From Ktedonobacteria bacterium brp13 (lineage in GTDB: Bacteria > Chloroflexota > Ktedonobacteria > Ktedonobacterales > Ktedonobacteraceae): DNA of 64,000 bases. The stretch is taken from positions 2,108,001-2,172,000 of the forward strand of contig AP024096.1 of assembly GCA_015099395.1 (NCBI GenBank), given 5' to 3'. A program made the position numbers and the translations under genes. Position 1 is the first letter of the stretch. The number at the start of each line of letters is the position of its first letter. Positions 26,408 to 34,792 of this stretch are shown here, one piece after another. The notes beneath the pieces are model-generated. The model had not been told where the DNA came from. It made no database searches and saw nothing but the letters and a program-made list of their open reading frames with translations.

Positions 26408-27924
26408 CCATAGGCGCGGACTTTAGGAAAAAAGGCGAAAAAAGAGACGAGAGAGACCTTGTATGAGAAAGTAAAAACATGATCAATCTTTCTTTGGAGG
26501 TTCTCATGTCGTCATCCGTCAATGATACGGAAAAATCAGCTTCGGTGCAAGGGGTTCACTGGAATGAAGAAGACTGGCAAGGCATGCTCAAGCAATTGCC
26601 CAGTGATTGGGAAGAACAAGCCATCAAACTCAAAGCCTGGCAACGTACGCGCAAACTGGCCCAGATCGCAGATCTGCTGCGAGCGCTTCTGGTGTATGCG
26701 GCCTGTGGGTATTCCTATCGGCAGTTGGGTCTGTGGGCCACACTGATGGGCGTGGGTAGCCTCTCGGAGCGAGCGTGGCGCAAGCGGATGGAGCGAGCTC
26801 AGGACTGGATCAGTTGGTTGCTGGGAGCCTTCATCGGTTCGCAGCAGTCGCCCGACTGGTTACCCAGGATCGCAGGACGGATCTTGTTGGTGGATGCTTC
26901 TCGTCTGAAGGTTCCAGCAGGCAGCGGAGACGATGTGAGGATGCATAGCGCCTATGATCTCTCGGCAGGCCGCTTAGAGCAGGTGGAGGTGACCGATCGT
27001 CACTGCGCAGAAGGGCTGTATCATTTTGCCTTACGCAAAGGAGATGTGGTAGTGACCGACGCAGGCTATCAACTGGGAAGCAGTGTGCAACAAGGGCAGA
27101 AACAGGGAGCGTATGGGGTGCATCGCGTGAGCAATCATCAGGTGCATCTGGAACGGGAAGATGGGCAGAAGATCAACGTGAAGCGACTGGTAAAACACCA
27201 GAAGTATGGGACGGTGAGCGAGTATCGGGTGTGGGTGTGGGACCCGAAACACAAAGAGCGCTTTGCGGTTCGCCTGGTGATCTCGCTGCTGCCACGCAAG
27301 CAAGCCATGCAGGCCCGAGCGCGCAAGCAAGAACACATCCGGCACAAAAAGGGATCGAAGGCCAATCTGGCACCAGCATGGTGGGCAGGAGTGATGATCC
27401 TGGGCACCACGCTGGCAAAAGAGCAGTGGTCGGCCCAAGATGTGGTGAAGCTCTACCGAGCGCGATGGCAGATTGAACTGTTTTTCAAACGGCTCAAACA
27501 AGGGTTGCACTTGCATCTGCTGCCGGTCAAGCTTTGGGAACGAGCACGGGCCTCTGTGCACCTGTCTTTGATCGTCTGGTCATTGCAGGAGCAAGAAGCC
27601 CAGGAGCTTTCGGAGGCGCTGAGCGGGCTGCTGATTGAACCCGAGGTTGGCCTTTTGCAGGAGCAAGAAGAGCAGCAACAGCTCACATGGGTCATCAGCC
27701 ATTGGGGACTGGCCTACTGTGAACTGGAGACACTGCGCACTTTGCTGCGAGGGTCTTGGACCCGCCAACGCTTGCGTGACTGTCTCTCCGATCTGCGACG
27801 CTATCTGGTCAGCCGGCAACGATGCAGGCGGCTCTCACAGGAAACTGAGGTGCAACAATGGCTCCTCCAACGGCTTGCCATGCCGGTAAAGGGGGCTATT
27901 GCTGCCTAAAGTCCGCGCCAATGG
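26408..27924 (+). mobile_element. IS4-family insertion sequence A
   Basis: 1517 bases bounded by 20-bp inverted repeats: CCATAGGCGCGGACTTTAGG at the left, and the complement of 27905-27924, which differs at one base. The transposase stop codon lies within the right repeat. No target duplication is evident in the flanks (GCTTCCT and GGGTCCC). Confidence 0.8.
26506..27909 (+). CDS. IS4-family DDE transposase
   Basis: 467 residues from ATG 26506, which has TTTGGAGG just upstream; an earlier in-frame ATG at 26479 has none. Catalytic motifs are RILLVDASRLKVP (first Asp), DVVVTDAGYQLG (second Asp) and the IS4 signature YRARWQIELFFKRLKQGLHL, supplying the Glu. The N-terminal domain shows a DUF4372-like helical region. 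The frame is intact, so the element may be active. Confidence 0.9.
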   Translation: MSSSVNDTEKSASVQGVHWNEEDWQGMLKQLPSDWEEQAIKLKAWQRTRKLAQIADLLRALLVYAACGYSYRQLGLWATLMGVGSLSERAWRKRMERAQDWISWLLGAFIGSQQSPDWLPRIAGRILLVDASRLKVPAGSGDDVRMHSAYDLSAGRLEQVEVTDRHCAEGLYHFALRKGDVVVTDAGYQLGSSVQQGQKQGAYGVHRVSNHQVHLEREDGQKINVKRLVKHQKYGTVSEYRVWVWDPKHKERFAVRLVISLLPRKQAMQARARKQEHIRHKKGSKANLAPAWWAGVMILGTTLAKEQWSAQDVVKLYRARWQIELFFKRLKQGLHLHLLPVKLWERARASVHLSLIVWSLQEQEAQELSEALSGLLIEPEVGLLQEQEEQQQLTWVISHWGLAYCELETLRTLLRGSWTRQRLRDCLSDLRRYLVSRQRCRRLSQETEVQQWLLQRLAMPVKGAIAA

Positions 27925-28124
27925 GGGTCCCCGCATCACGCGAATTGAAAAGATGAAAAAAGTCAGCGACGAACAATACCAGGCTTGATCGTGAAGAACG
28001 ATCGTTCCGACAAGCAGGTTCGGAGTCGATGATCAGCATCAGCCGCGCGCAGTATGATATAGTGATCAGGTACAGACTGTCCAGTCATCAAACATACTGA
28101 TGGCAACCCTATTGATGAGAAATA

Positions 28125-28721
28125 ATGCGAGATTCGATGCAGATCAGACCAGCACAGCCAGTCGACGCTGAGGTAGGAGCGGCCCTGCTTTACTCAGCGT
28201 ATATGCATACACACATCACCTATCCTCTGCGAGAAGAACACGAGAGCGGGTTCATCGAGCGTTTACAGCACTCCTTCCGCCAGGACGGCAATCGTTTTAG
28301 CTATCAACACATCCAGGTCGCTGACCAGAACTCAGAGATGGTCGGGTTGGTTTTGAGCTTTGGGGGTCGAGATGAGGCACGGCTCAACGCCGCCGTTGGA
28401 AGTTGGCTCGAACGAGAGGCGGAGGACGATGAATGGTATGTCGATGCGCTCGCTGTGTTCAGAAATTGGGGCCACAAAGGGATCGGCACGCGCCTGCTGC
28501 AAAGTGCGGAGCAGCAGGCACGCCAGCACCACTATCCCAAAATCGCTCTGCATGTCGCTCAAGAAAACACACAGGCATTGGATCTGTACACGTATCTGCA
28601 CTATGTTGTCACCCAGCAGACCCTCCTCTATCAACGCCCCTATGTACGTATGGTAAAAACATTGGAAAACGGGGAACAGGGAAACGACGGCACGGAGAGT
28701 ACACAGAAGCGTGCTCAATGA
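28125..28721 (+). CDS. GNAT-family N-acetyltransferase
   Basis: 198 residues. The acetyl-CoA binding motif A is YVDALAVFRNWGHKGIGTRL, with the R/HxxGxG loop, and motif B follows as IALHVAQENTQALDLYTYL. The N-terminus IRPAQPVDAEVGAALLYSAY is typical. The last 25 residues (GEQGNDGTESTQKRAQ) are a hydrophilic tail not normally present. An internal ATG four codons in is an alternative start. The acetyl acceptor is unknown. Confidence 0.85.
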   Translation: MRDSMQIRPAQPVDAEVGAALLYSAYMHTHITYPLREEHESGFIERLQHSFRQDGNRFSYQHIQVADQNSEMVGLVLSFGGRDEARLNAAVGSWLEREAEDDEWYVDALAVFRNWGHKGIGTRLLQSAEQQARQHHYPKIALHVAQENTQALDLYTYLHYVVTQQTLLYQRPYVRMVKTLENGEQGNDGTESTQKRAQ

Positions 28722-28779
28722 GTGTGGAGGTTCTGTGCGAGTGGAAGGAAATCGTCATCTTTTTCCTTACAATAACCAT

Positions 28780-29228
28780 TTACCAGAGATAAGGCACGAG
28801 TCGATAGCGCACCTTTTGCGTGTATTCGCTATACCCCGGCAGCTCTTTTTTCAATAAATGTTCCTCATCAAAAAGTCTCCAGAGGACCGTGAACATCATC
28901 AGGAGCAGCACGCATAACCCCCACCAGAGCGGTAATCGAGTGCGGGTAAAACAAGCAGTGCGATAAATTCTAGCGATGAGAGCGACATGACGATCTTTTG
29001 GCCTATCCTCTGCTCGGCAGCTGGTCCTGCAGACATTCGCCTCTCCAGGAGCTGCGGATCTTTTTTCACCAGGTACACAATGAGCACCAGCCATGATACA
29101 CAGAACACAAGCAGGAGTACCCACGCTTGCCAGTAGTTGAACGTCCATGCTGAAAGAAAGAGGATCGCTCCCATTGCGGCAAGCACGGCCAGAAAGCCGC
29201 CGTATGCTTTTACTGTGAAATTTTTCAT
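28780..29228 (-). pseudogene. Isoprenylcysteine methyltransferase-like protein, internally deleted
   Basis: The first part (29228 down to about 28930, ATG with GGAGA upstream) encodes two membrane segments (AVLAAMGAILFLSAW and AWVLLLVFCVSWLVLIVYL) and LEFIALLVLPALDYR. The last part, in another frame, encodes WRLFDEEHLLKKELPGYSEYTQKVRYRLVPYLW, the conserved C-terminus of ICMT/phospholipid methyltransferases. The catalytic middle, with the SAM-binding RHPMY region, is absent. The two parts abut near 28920, so a deletion with frame change has inactivated the gene. Confidence 0.75.
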
Positions 29229-29352
29229 GGTTTTTGTTCTCCTTCCATTGAGAAAGAGATAGTTGAGGCTCATCTCATACTATCGAATCATTCGAATCAT
29301 TGACACTATTTCTTATGTTCCTACTTACGCTGCGATCATCTTTACCCGCATC

Positions 29353-30048
29353 TCACGTTGGAGAGGCGGACGAGAACAGCCACGGTACAAGTTCTTCGTC
29401 AGATGTGCGTGGCAAGCTCCCCGGTGCCGCTCCCAGCACGCGCTCCAACGCATCACTCGTCGCATTGACGATTTGAGTTATCTGGGGAACGATGGAGCTC
29501 TTGCCTCCCTCCGAGAGGTACAGTTCGGCGATGGCGGTCCCAAGATCGTCGCGCAGAGCAATGATCATTCTGGCCGCCTGATCAGGATAAGGGGTTGTGA
29601 AGACGCCTTCTTCGACTCCCTGCCGGATGATCTGCGAGAGCAGGGGCACAAAACGTTTGACGCCAGCTCGGGAGAGTTTGCGATGCACGATGGCATTCTC
29701 GTCGTCGTACCAGACACGCAGGAACTGCATCACCAGGCTCTGATGTGCGAGTTTCCACTGATCGGTCGAGGCAAAGTGGCGCAGCAGTTTCTCCAGAGCG
29801 GAAAGATGCGGATCATGGGCGATACTCAGGGCGCGCTGTTCGATCTGAGCCACCATGCGTTCGATGAGCGCCTCAAGCAATGCCTGCTTGGAATCGAAGT
29901 AGTGATAGACCGTTCCTTTGGCGATCTGCAGTTCGTCCACAAGATCGCGGATCGCCATCTGCTCATAGCCTTTGGTCACCAGCAGTCGCTCAGCAGCATC
30001 CAGGATTTCATTGCGCCTGATCTCCGGTTCTTTAACAATACGTACCAT
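29353..30048 (-). CDS. TetR-family transcriptional regulator
   Basis: About 231 residues. The helix-turn-helix is RRNEILDAAERLLVTKGYEQMAIRDLVDELQIAKGTVYHYFDSKQALLEAL. The ligand-binding helices follow, with no family-specific signature seen. The frame extends to 30135, with starts at 30075 or 30048. The operator palindrome at 30074-30094 overlaps the earlier ATG, so I prefer 30048 (MVRIVKEPE). It is autoregulated in all likelihood. It lies in tandem with the decayed methyltransferase, which it may once have controlled. Confidence 0.88.
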   Translation of the reverse strand: MVRIVKEPEIRRNEILDAAERLLVTKGYEQMAIRDLVDELQIAKGTVYHYFDSKQALLEALIERMVAQIEQRALSIAHDPHLSALEKLLRHFASTDQWKLAHQSLVMQFLRVWYDDENAIVHRKLSRAGVKRFVPLLSQIIRQGVEEGVFTTPYPDQAARMIIALRDDLGTAIAELYLSEGGKSSIVPQITQIVNATSDALERVLGAAPGSLPRTSDEELVPWLFSSASPT

Positions 30049-30073
30049 GCTTTCATCTCTCTGTTTGTTATCC

Positions 30074-30094
30074 ATTGACCGACCGCCGGTCAAT
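30074..30094. promoter_or_regulatory. TetR operator
   Basis: ATTGACCG-accgc-CGGTCAAT is a perfect inverted repeat with 8-bp arms and a 5-bp centre, just upstream of the preferred start of the TetR gene. This is the classic place and shape for an autoregulatory operator. Confidence 0.7.
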
Positions 30095-30317
30095 GATGAT
30101 AGAGAAATAATACTCTTTGCAAGAGCTGTTGTCAATCGAGATTCTATGAAGATTGGGGTAGCGCTACGGGAGCTGTCACCAGCCGCAAAGTAGCGAGTAT
30201 TTGAAGCAAGAAAATTATCAGCAGCAGAATAGACAATATTGCTCTACTGCTGAAGAGGATGCTATTGAATAGGGAAGGGCTCCATGGCCTGGTTGAGTGA
30301 TCCCTTTGTGAAGGGTT

Positions 30318-30360
30318 ATCGGCGCAGTTGGCCACCGTATCTCATCAAAAACTGTGCCGA
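30318..30360. other. Inverted repeat in a gene-poor stretch
   Basis: Between 30095 and 30692 there is no convincing gene before the small orphan. TTATCGGCGCAGTT (30318-30331) and AACTGTGCCGATAA (30347-30360) pair with one G-T wobble. AAACTGTGCCG recurs near 30408. It may be a mobile-element end or regulatory site. Confidence 0.35.
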
Positions 30361-30529
30361 TAATCCAACTCAACCGATAACAAAACGTTCCAAAGTCTCT
30401 CAAAGGAAAAACTGTGCCGCACTTATCTACTTTGCGGCTACCACCCTGCTATCTTAACTCAGGGCCTCTAAGGATCTAATAGGCCTATTTGAGCGTCATT
30501 TTTCATCATCTCTATCCCCTCCTTTTCAA

Positions 30530-30557
30530 TTGTATACTAAGCGTTATGTGATATAAT
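30530..30557 (+). promoter_or_regulatory. Candidate promoter for the small orphan gene
   Basis: TTGTAT (30530-30535) and TATAAT (30552-30557) with a 16-base spacer, in AT-rich DNA. It lies 135 bases upstream of the 73-residue frame. Confidence 0.4.
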
Positions 30558-30692
30558 ATTGAAAATCATCAATGAGAACCATAGATGAATCGATCTCTGA
30601 AATAAGGCGCAACTCATATTCATTCAGAAAGAAATAAATTGCTATAGCAAGAAGCTAAGCATCATTTTGTACCGAGAAAGGAAAGTGTAATA

Positions 30693-30914
30693 ATGCCACA
30701 TGGATCAGATCGTGTAAAAAAAGTAGGCACTAAAGAAATAAGTGACTTTGATTGGTCACGTAAAAATTCAGATAATGGTCAAAATTCAGATAATGAGAAA
30801 CATGTGAAATATGGAGATCATGTTCCTAGTACTTCGGAAAATGCTAAGGATTCTTTTCAAAAAGAGCTGAATATAGTAAACAAGAGGATAAAGAAGCAAA
30901 AAGGGAATAAATAG
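30693..30914 (+). CDS. Small hydrophilic protein of unknown function
   Basis: 73 residues, highly charged, rich in Lys, Asp, Asn and Ser, with no membrane segment or signal peptide and no Cys. It is not recognised. In favour of a real gene: a promoter-like sequence upstream, AAAGGAAAG about ten bases before the ATG, and a basic C-terminal end (NKRIKKQKGNK) after an acidic middle. Base composition is clearly more AT-rich than the neighbours, which points to acquired DNA. The protein would be largely disordered. Confidence 0.45.
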   Translation: MPHGSDRVKKVGTKEISDFDWSRKNSDNGQNSDNEKHVKYGDHVPSTSENAKDSFQKELNIVNKRIKKQKGNK

Positions 30915-31010
30915 GAATTAAAAAGTCAAAATGATTAATCCGGGGTCCCGACATTTTTTCCCTGGTGGAGCATATGAAGCCCTTCCACAAAGACTCTGAC
31001 TGACCATATG

Positions 31011-31253
31011 GATCTGGAACACCCACCAGAGATCTAGGTACAGGCCTTTGAGCATATCGCTGAGCATAGCCAGCTCTACCGAGCAATGCTGAAAAAAAAC
31101 GGGAGTCCGTGGTTTGTCGCCAGGATGCGCGCGTACATCATCACGCTCATACTTGAGAGCGAAAAGAACTATACCCCCCTACAAATAGCAACCAGGTTTT
31201 GCCACTTTGCATTTTATGGATGTCTCTCTACACGCGGTTATGAGGTTCCTTAG
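31011..31253 (+). pseudogene. Remnant of a TetR-family C-terminal domain
   Basis: One frame reads LEHPPEI-stop-VQAFEHIAEHSQLYRAMLKKN, then GSPWFVARMRAYIITLILES and ends GYEVP-stop. The pattern (FEHIAEHSQLYRAML, WFVARMRAYI) is that of the ligand-binding half of a TetR regulator. There is no start, no DNA-binding half and an in-frame stop. The surrounding 30915-31010 and 31254-31492 hold nothing recognisable. Confidence 0.6.
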
Positions 31254-31492
31254 CCAGGGAAGGAATGAGGCCAATGCATGAATCCTTCACTACCTGACAC
31301 TCCCCCTGATGAATCGCAGGGGCTTTCCCACCCCGGTTGGGTAAAAACATCGATAGGCCTTAGTGGATTCGCCTCGATATACTGACCATCATACGCTTCT
31401 TCCCCAAGAAGAGAGAGTCAAGAAAGGGCTGAGGGCTTCTGAGAGTGCTTCCCATCAGTCCTCAACTCTGCCTATATGACATACTGTTGATG

Positions 31493-32602
31493 CTAGCAGA
31501 TACGCGGCAGGGGATCACCCACCAGCATATCCAGGACGCGCAAACCTCCGATGTCCGTGCGTAAGAAGACCATCCCCGGCGGATCGGCCTGAACAGTACC
31601 GATGATCGCGGCATCACGCCCTAGCGGATGATTGTGCATCGCTTGCAGGGCAGCATCGGCTACAGCGGGGGCGACAATAGCCAGCAGTTTGCCTTCGTTT
31701 GCAATCGTTAGAGGATCAAGGCCGAGAATTTCACAGGACCCGCGTACTTCGGGATGGACAGGGATAGCATGCTCGTCAAGGGCGACAGAGACCTCCGATC
31801 CCAAAGCCATCTCGTTCAGGGAGGTGGCAACACCGCCGCGAGTAGGGTCTTTCAGACAGTGGATACCCTTGCCTGCTACCTCCAGCAAAGAAGCCACCAG
31901 TGTATGCAATGGGGCGGTATCGCTCTGCACATCGGTCTCTATGTCGAGTGCTTCGCGGGCGAACATAATAGCGATACCGTGATCGCCAACGGGACCGCTC
32001 AGCAATACTTTGTCGCCTGGCTCCAACTGTGTCTGACCCATTAACCAGGAAGCGCGTACAAGACCGATACCGGCGGTGTTGATGAAGACGCCATCGGCCT
32101 TGCCACGCTGCACCACCTTCGTATCACCGGTAACGATGGTAACGCCTGCCTCGCTGGCTGCATGCGCCATCGAGGCGACGATACGGCGCAGGTCGGCTAT
32201 GAGGAAACCTTCTTCCAGGATAAAGCCAACAGAGAGGTATAAAGGGGTAGCACCAGACATCGCCAGATCGTTGATGGTGCCATGTACAGCCAGCTTGCCG
32301 ATATCACCGCCCGGAAAGAATAACGGGCTGACGACATACGTGTCGGTAGTGAAAGCCATGCGCTGGCCTGTACCATCGACACTGAATGTAGCAGCATCAT
32401 CCATGGTATCCAGCAACGGATTCGAGAAAGCAGGAGCAAAGACTCCCTCGATCAGGTTGTGGGTAGATTTGCCACCACTCCCATGACTGAGCGTGATCTT
32501 TTCATCATGTAAGTAGAATTTATGGCGACGCGCCTGACGCGTGCGCTCAATCTTCTGTAATACCTCATCAACAAGTCCGCTATGTGCTGTATCTGCATCC
32601 AT
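31493..32602 (-). CDS. hypE: HypE, hydrogenase cyanide-ligand maturation protein
   Basis: 369 residues. HypE takes the carbamoyl group from HypF on its C-terminal Cys and dehydrates it to thiocyanate, the source of the CN ligands of the NiFe site. The AIRS-like fold is seen in ITLSHGSGGKSTHNLIEGVF and MDDAATFSV, with ATP-binding GDTKVV and DPTRGGVATSLNEMA. The essential ending PRIC is present. The frame is open to 32638, but ATG 32602 has AGAGGGAG five bases upstream. Last gene of the hydrogenase operon. Confidence 0.96.
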   Translation of the reverse strand: MDADTAHSGLVDEVLQKIERTRQARRHKFYLHDEKITLSHGSGGKSTHNLIEGVFAPAFSNPLLDTMDDAATFSVDGTGQRMAFTTDTYVVSPLFFPGGDIGKLAVHGTINDLAMSGATPLYLSVGFILEEGFLIADLRRIVASMAHAASEAGVTIVTGDTKVVQRGKADGVFINTAGIGLVRASWLMGQTQLEPGDKVLLSGPVGDHGIAIMFAREALDIETDVQSDTAPLHTLVASLLEVAGKGIHCLKDPTRGGVATSLNEMALGSEVSVALDEHAIPVHPEVRGSCEILGLDPLTIANEGKLLAIVAPAVADAALQAMHNHPLGRDAAIIGTVQADPPGMVFLRTDIGGLRVLDMLVGDPLPRIC

Positions 32603-32634
32603 AATACTCCCTCTACCTTCTGGCCCATTCTGGC

Positions 32635-33783
32635 TCATTGTTGCGTGATAGGCAGAACATTCAAGCGATTGCGCTCCGAGGCCATCGAGAAACGACCGAA
32701 GCTATAATAGGCGGCACAGGCTCCCTCCGGCGAAACCATACAGGTACCGATAGGTGTCTCAGGTGTGCAAGCAGTGCCAAAGACCTTACATTCCCAGGGT
32801 TTGATCACACCCTTTAAGACTTCGCCGCATTGACAGGCTTTAGGATCGGCCACACGCAATCCCGGCACCTCAAAACGCAGCTCAGCATCCCAATCCGCGA
32901 ACTCTGGGCGCAGTTTTAACGCGCTGTGCGTAATGAAGCCGAGGCCTCGCCACTCAAAGAAGGGGCGCAGCTCCATCGTCTGGGCCATGGCCTGTAAAGC
33001 CTTCACATTACCCTCCGGTCGCACCACGCGCGCATACTGGTTCTCGATCTCAGCTCGCCCCTCGTGCAGTTGCTTGACGAGCATGTAGATGGACTGAATG
33101 ATGTCAAGCGGCTCAAAACCGGCAATGACGACCGGTTTGTGGTGGTCACGAGCCACGAAGGTGTAGGGGCGCATACCGATGACCATACTCACATGGCCTG
33201 CTCCGATGAAACCATCTAGCCGCAGATCTGGTGAGTCGAGAATAGCTTTCATCGCGGGAATGATGGTGACATGGTTGCAAAAGATAGAGAAATTCTTGAT
33301 GCCATCTGCTTTTGCCCGCAGCAATGTCACGGCAGTCGAAGGGGCGGTCGTCTCAAAACCGATGGCGAAAAAGACTACCTGGCGGTCAGGATTCTGGTGA
33401 GCCAGCTTGTAGGCGTCGAGCGGTGAATAGACGAAACGCACGTCGGCACCTTCTGCTTTGACATCCAGGAGACTCCCATGAGAGCCTGGCACACGCATCA
33501 TATCTCCAAAGGTGGTGAAGATGACACCCTCGGTACGGGCAATCGCAATAGCATCGTCGATACGACCCATTGGCAGCACGCAGACGGGACACCCTGGTCC
33601 ATGAATCAGGTCAATATTGCCTGGCAGGACATCTTCTATACCGTGCTTGTAAATGGTATGGGTATGTCCACCACAGACCTCCATAAATTTGAGCGGCTGA
33701 TCACCACTCAATTTCGCGATTTCAGCCGAGACACGCTTCGCCAATTCAGGGTCACGATATTCGTCTACAAACTTCATACTCAT
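32635..33783 (-). CDS. hypD: HypD, Fe(CN)2CO assembly scaffold
   Basis: 382 residues from ATG 33783 (AAGGAG upstream). With HypC it forms the complex where the Fe(CN)2CO unit is built. Signature motifs are present: FMEVCGGHTHTIYKHGI, HGPGCPVCVLP, FAIGFETTAPSTA, FIGAGHVSMVIG and the C-terminal Cys set for the [4Fe-4S] cluster (KACQCGEVLKG, WECKVFGTACTPETPIGTCM). Its stop lies 32 bases before hypE. Confidence 0.97.
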   Translation of the reverse strand: MSMKFVDEYRDPELAKRVSAEIAKLSGDQPLKFMEVCGGHTHTIYKHGIEDVLPGNIDLIHGPGCPVCVLPMGRIDDAIAIARTEGVIFTTFGDMMRVPGSHGSLLDVKAEGADVRFVYSPLDAYKLAHQNPDRQVVFFAIGFETTAPSTAVTLLRAKADGIKNFSIFCNHVTIIPAMKAILDSPDLRLDGFIGAGHVSMVIGMRPYTFVARDHHKPVVIAGFEPLDIIQSIYMLVKQLHEGRAEIENQYARVVRPEGNVKALQAMAQTMELRPFFEWRGLGFITHSALKLRPEFADWDAELRFEVPGLRVADPKACQCGEVLKGVIKPWECKVFGTACTPETPIGTCMVSPEGACAAYYSFGRFSMASERNRLNVLPITQQ

Positions 33784-33828
33784 CTGCCAGCTCCTTTTTT
33801 GTGCCAATTCAGCCAATCTCTCTGCTTA

Positions 33829-34506
33829 CTACGAAATTCCATTTTCTAGCACGCTATGAATCACCTCCAGCAGCGCGTGGTACACGGTCGCCTGGGCCTC
33901 CTGGATGCGCGGAATGTAATGGCTGGGCACATTAATACATATATCTATGAGATTTGAGTGCAGCATCTTGCCACCATCGTAGCCAGTCAGCCCGATGGTG
34001 AGTAGACCCTGTTTGCGCGCCCGTTCCATCGCCACCAGTAAGTTCGCTGAATTGCCACTGGTTGAGATGCCTACGGCTATGTCACCCTTACGTCCAAAGG
34101 CAATGACCTGACGAGCAAAGACATTGTCGAAGCCCACATCATTCCCCACCGCTGTGATCACTGCGATATCGTTGGTCAACGCAATTGCAGGCAGGGGCGA
34201 CCAGTGTGCGAATGGCGGACACAATAGTTCCGTCACCAGATCCTGGGCATCGGTGGCACTACCGCCGTTGCCGAAGGCCAGCAGCGTTGCTCCATGAGCG
34301 AAGGCCTGTGCCATTGCCTGACCGGCGGCTACAATCTGTTCACCGGCCTGTTCAAGCGTTGCCTGACGCAAGGTGATTATCTCGTGACACTTCTCAAGTG
34401 TTGAGTGCTGTACCTGTGCCAATACATCCTCTATGTTCGCTTTACCACCTTCAAAGAGAAACGGATAAAAAAGTCGATCGTACTCCGATCCTTCATTAGT
34501 ATTCAT
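33829..34506 (-). CDS. SIS-domain protein, phosphoheptose isomerase-like (first copy)
   Basis: 225 residues. The SIS sugar-phosphate fold is clear: ATLLAFGNGGSATDAQDLVTEL, then KGDIAVGISTSGNSANLLVA and GLLTIGLTGYDGGKML. This matches GmhA, which converts sedoheptulose-7-phosphate to heptose-7-phosphate, although no other heptose genes are here. Such isomerases are regularly found inside group 1h hydrogenase operons with unknown role. GGAGG precedes the ATG, and its start overlaps the end of the HupF-like gene by 11 bases. Confidence 0.88.
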   Translation of the reverse strand: MNTNEGSEYDRLFYPFLFEGGKANIEDVLAQVQHSTLEKCHEIITLRQATLEQAGEQIVAAGQAMAQAFAHGATLLAFGNGGSATDAQDLVTELLCPPFAHWSPLPAIALTNDIAVITAVGNDVGFDNVFARQVIAFGRKGDIAVGISTSGNSANLLVAMERARKQGLLTIGLTGYDGGKMLHSNLIDICINVPSHYIPRIQEAQATVYHALLEVIHSVLENGIS

Positions 34507-34792
34507 GGGTGGCCTCCGACTCAGACTCAGACTCAGTGAACAGGGCTACGGCTACGCCACCATGTACCAGGACCTGATCGCCTGCAACAACCGTATCCAC
34601 CAGGGTGATATCAATCTCCTCCGTTAGCCCCTGCACGGAGACCAGCGCTACGCTGCTTTCCTGCTCGACGCGCAACACAGTAGCCACTAAAGCCGCGTCA
34701 GAACACGTTATACAGTATCCATCTGCCGTGGGAGCACAGTCCTTGTGGACAGGGAAAAGATCCAGCGCATCTCTCTGTTCAGCATCTTTCAT
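34496..34792 (-). CDS. HupF/HypC-like hydrogenase assembly protein (second HypC-type)
   Basis: 98 residues. The core GYCITCSDAALVATVLRV to TLVDTVVAGDQVLVHGGVAVA follows the HypC/HupF beta-barrel, but the protein does not start with MCLGIPG: the Cys lies 27 residues in, as CITC. Proteins of this form are annotated HupF/HypC family and sit next to a normal hypC. The tail is low-complexity (ESESESEATHEY, from ACTCAG repeats). The stop overlaps the first SIS gene, and the start overlaps the second SIS gene by ATGA. Confidence 0.8.
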   Translation of the reverse strand: MKDAEQRDALDLFPVHKDCAPTADGYCITCSDAALVATVLRVEQESSVALVSVQGLTEEIDITLVDTVVAGDQVLVHGGVAVALFTESESESEATHEY

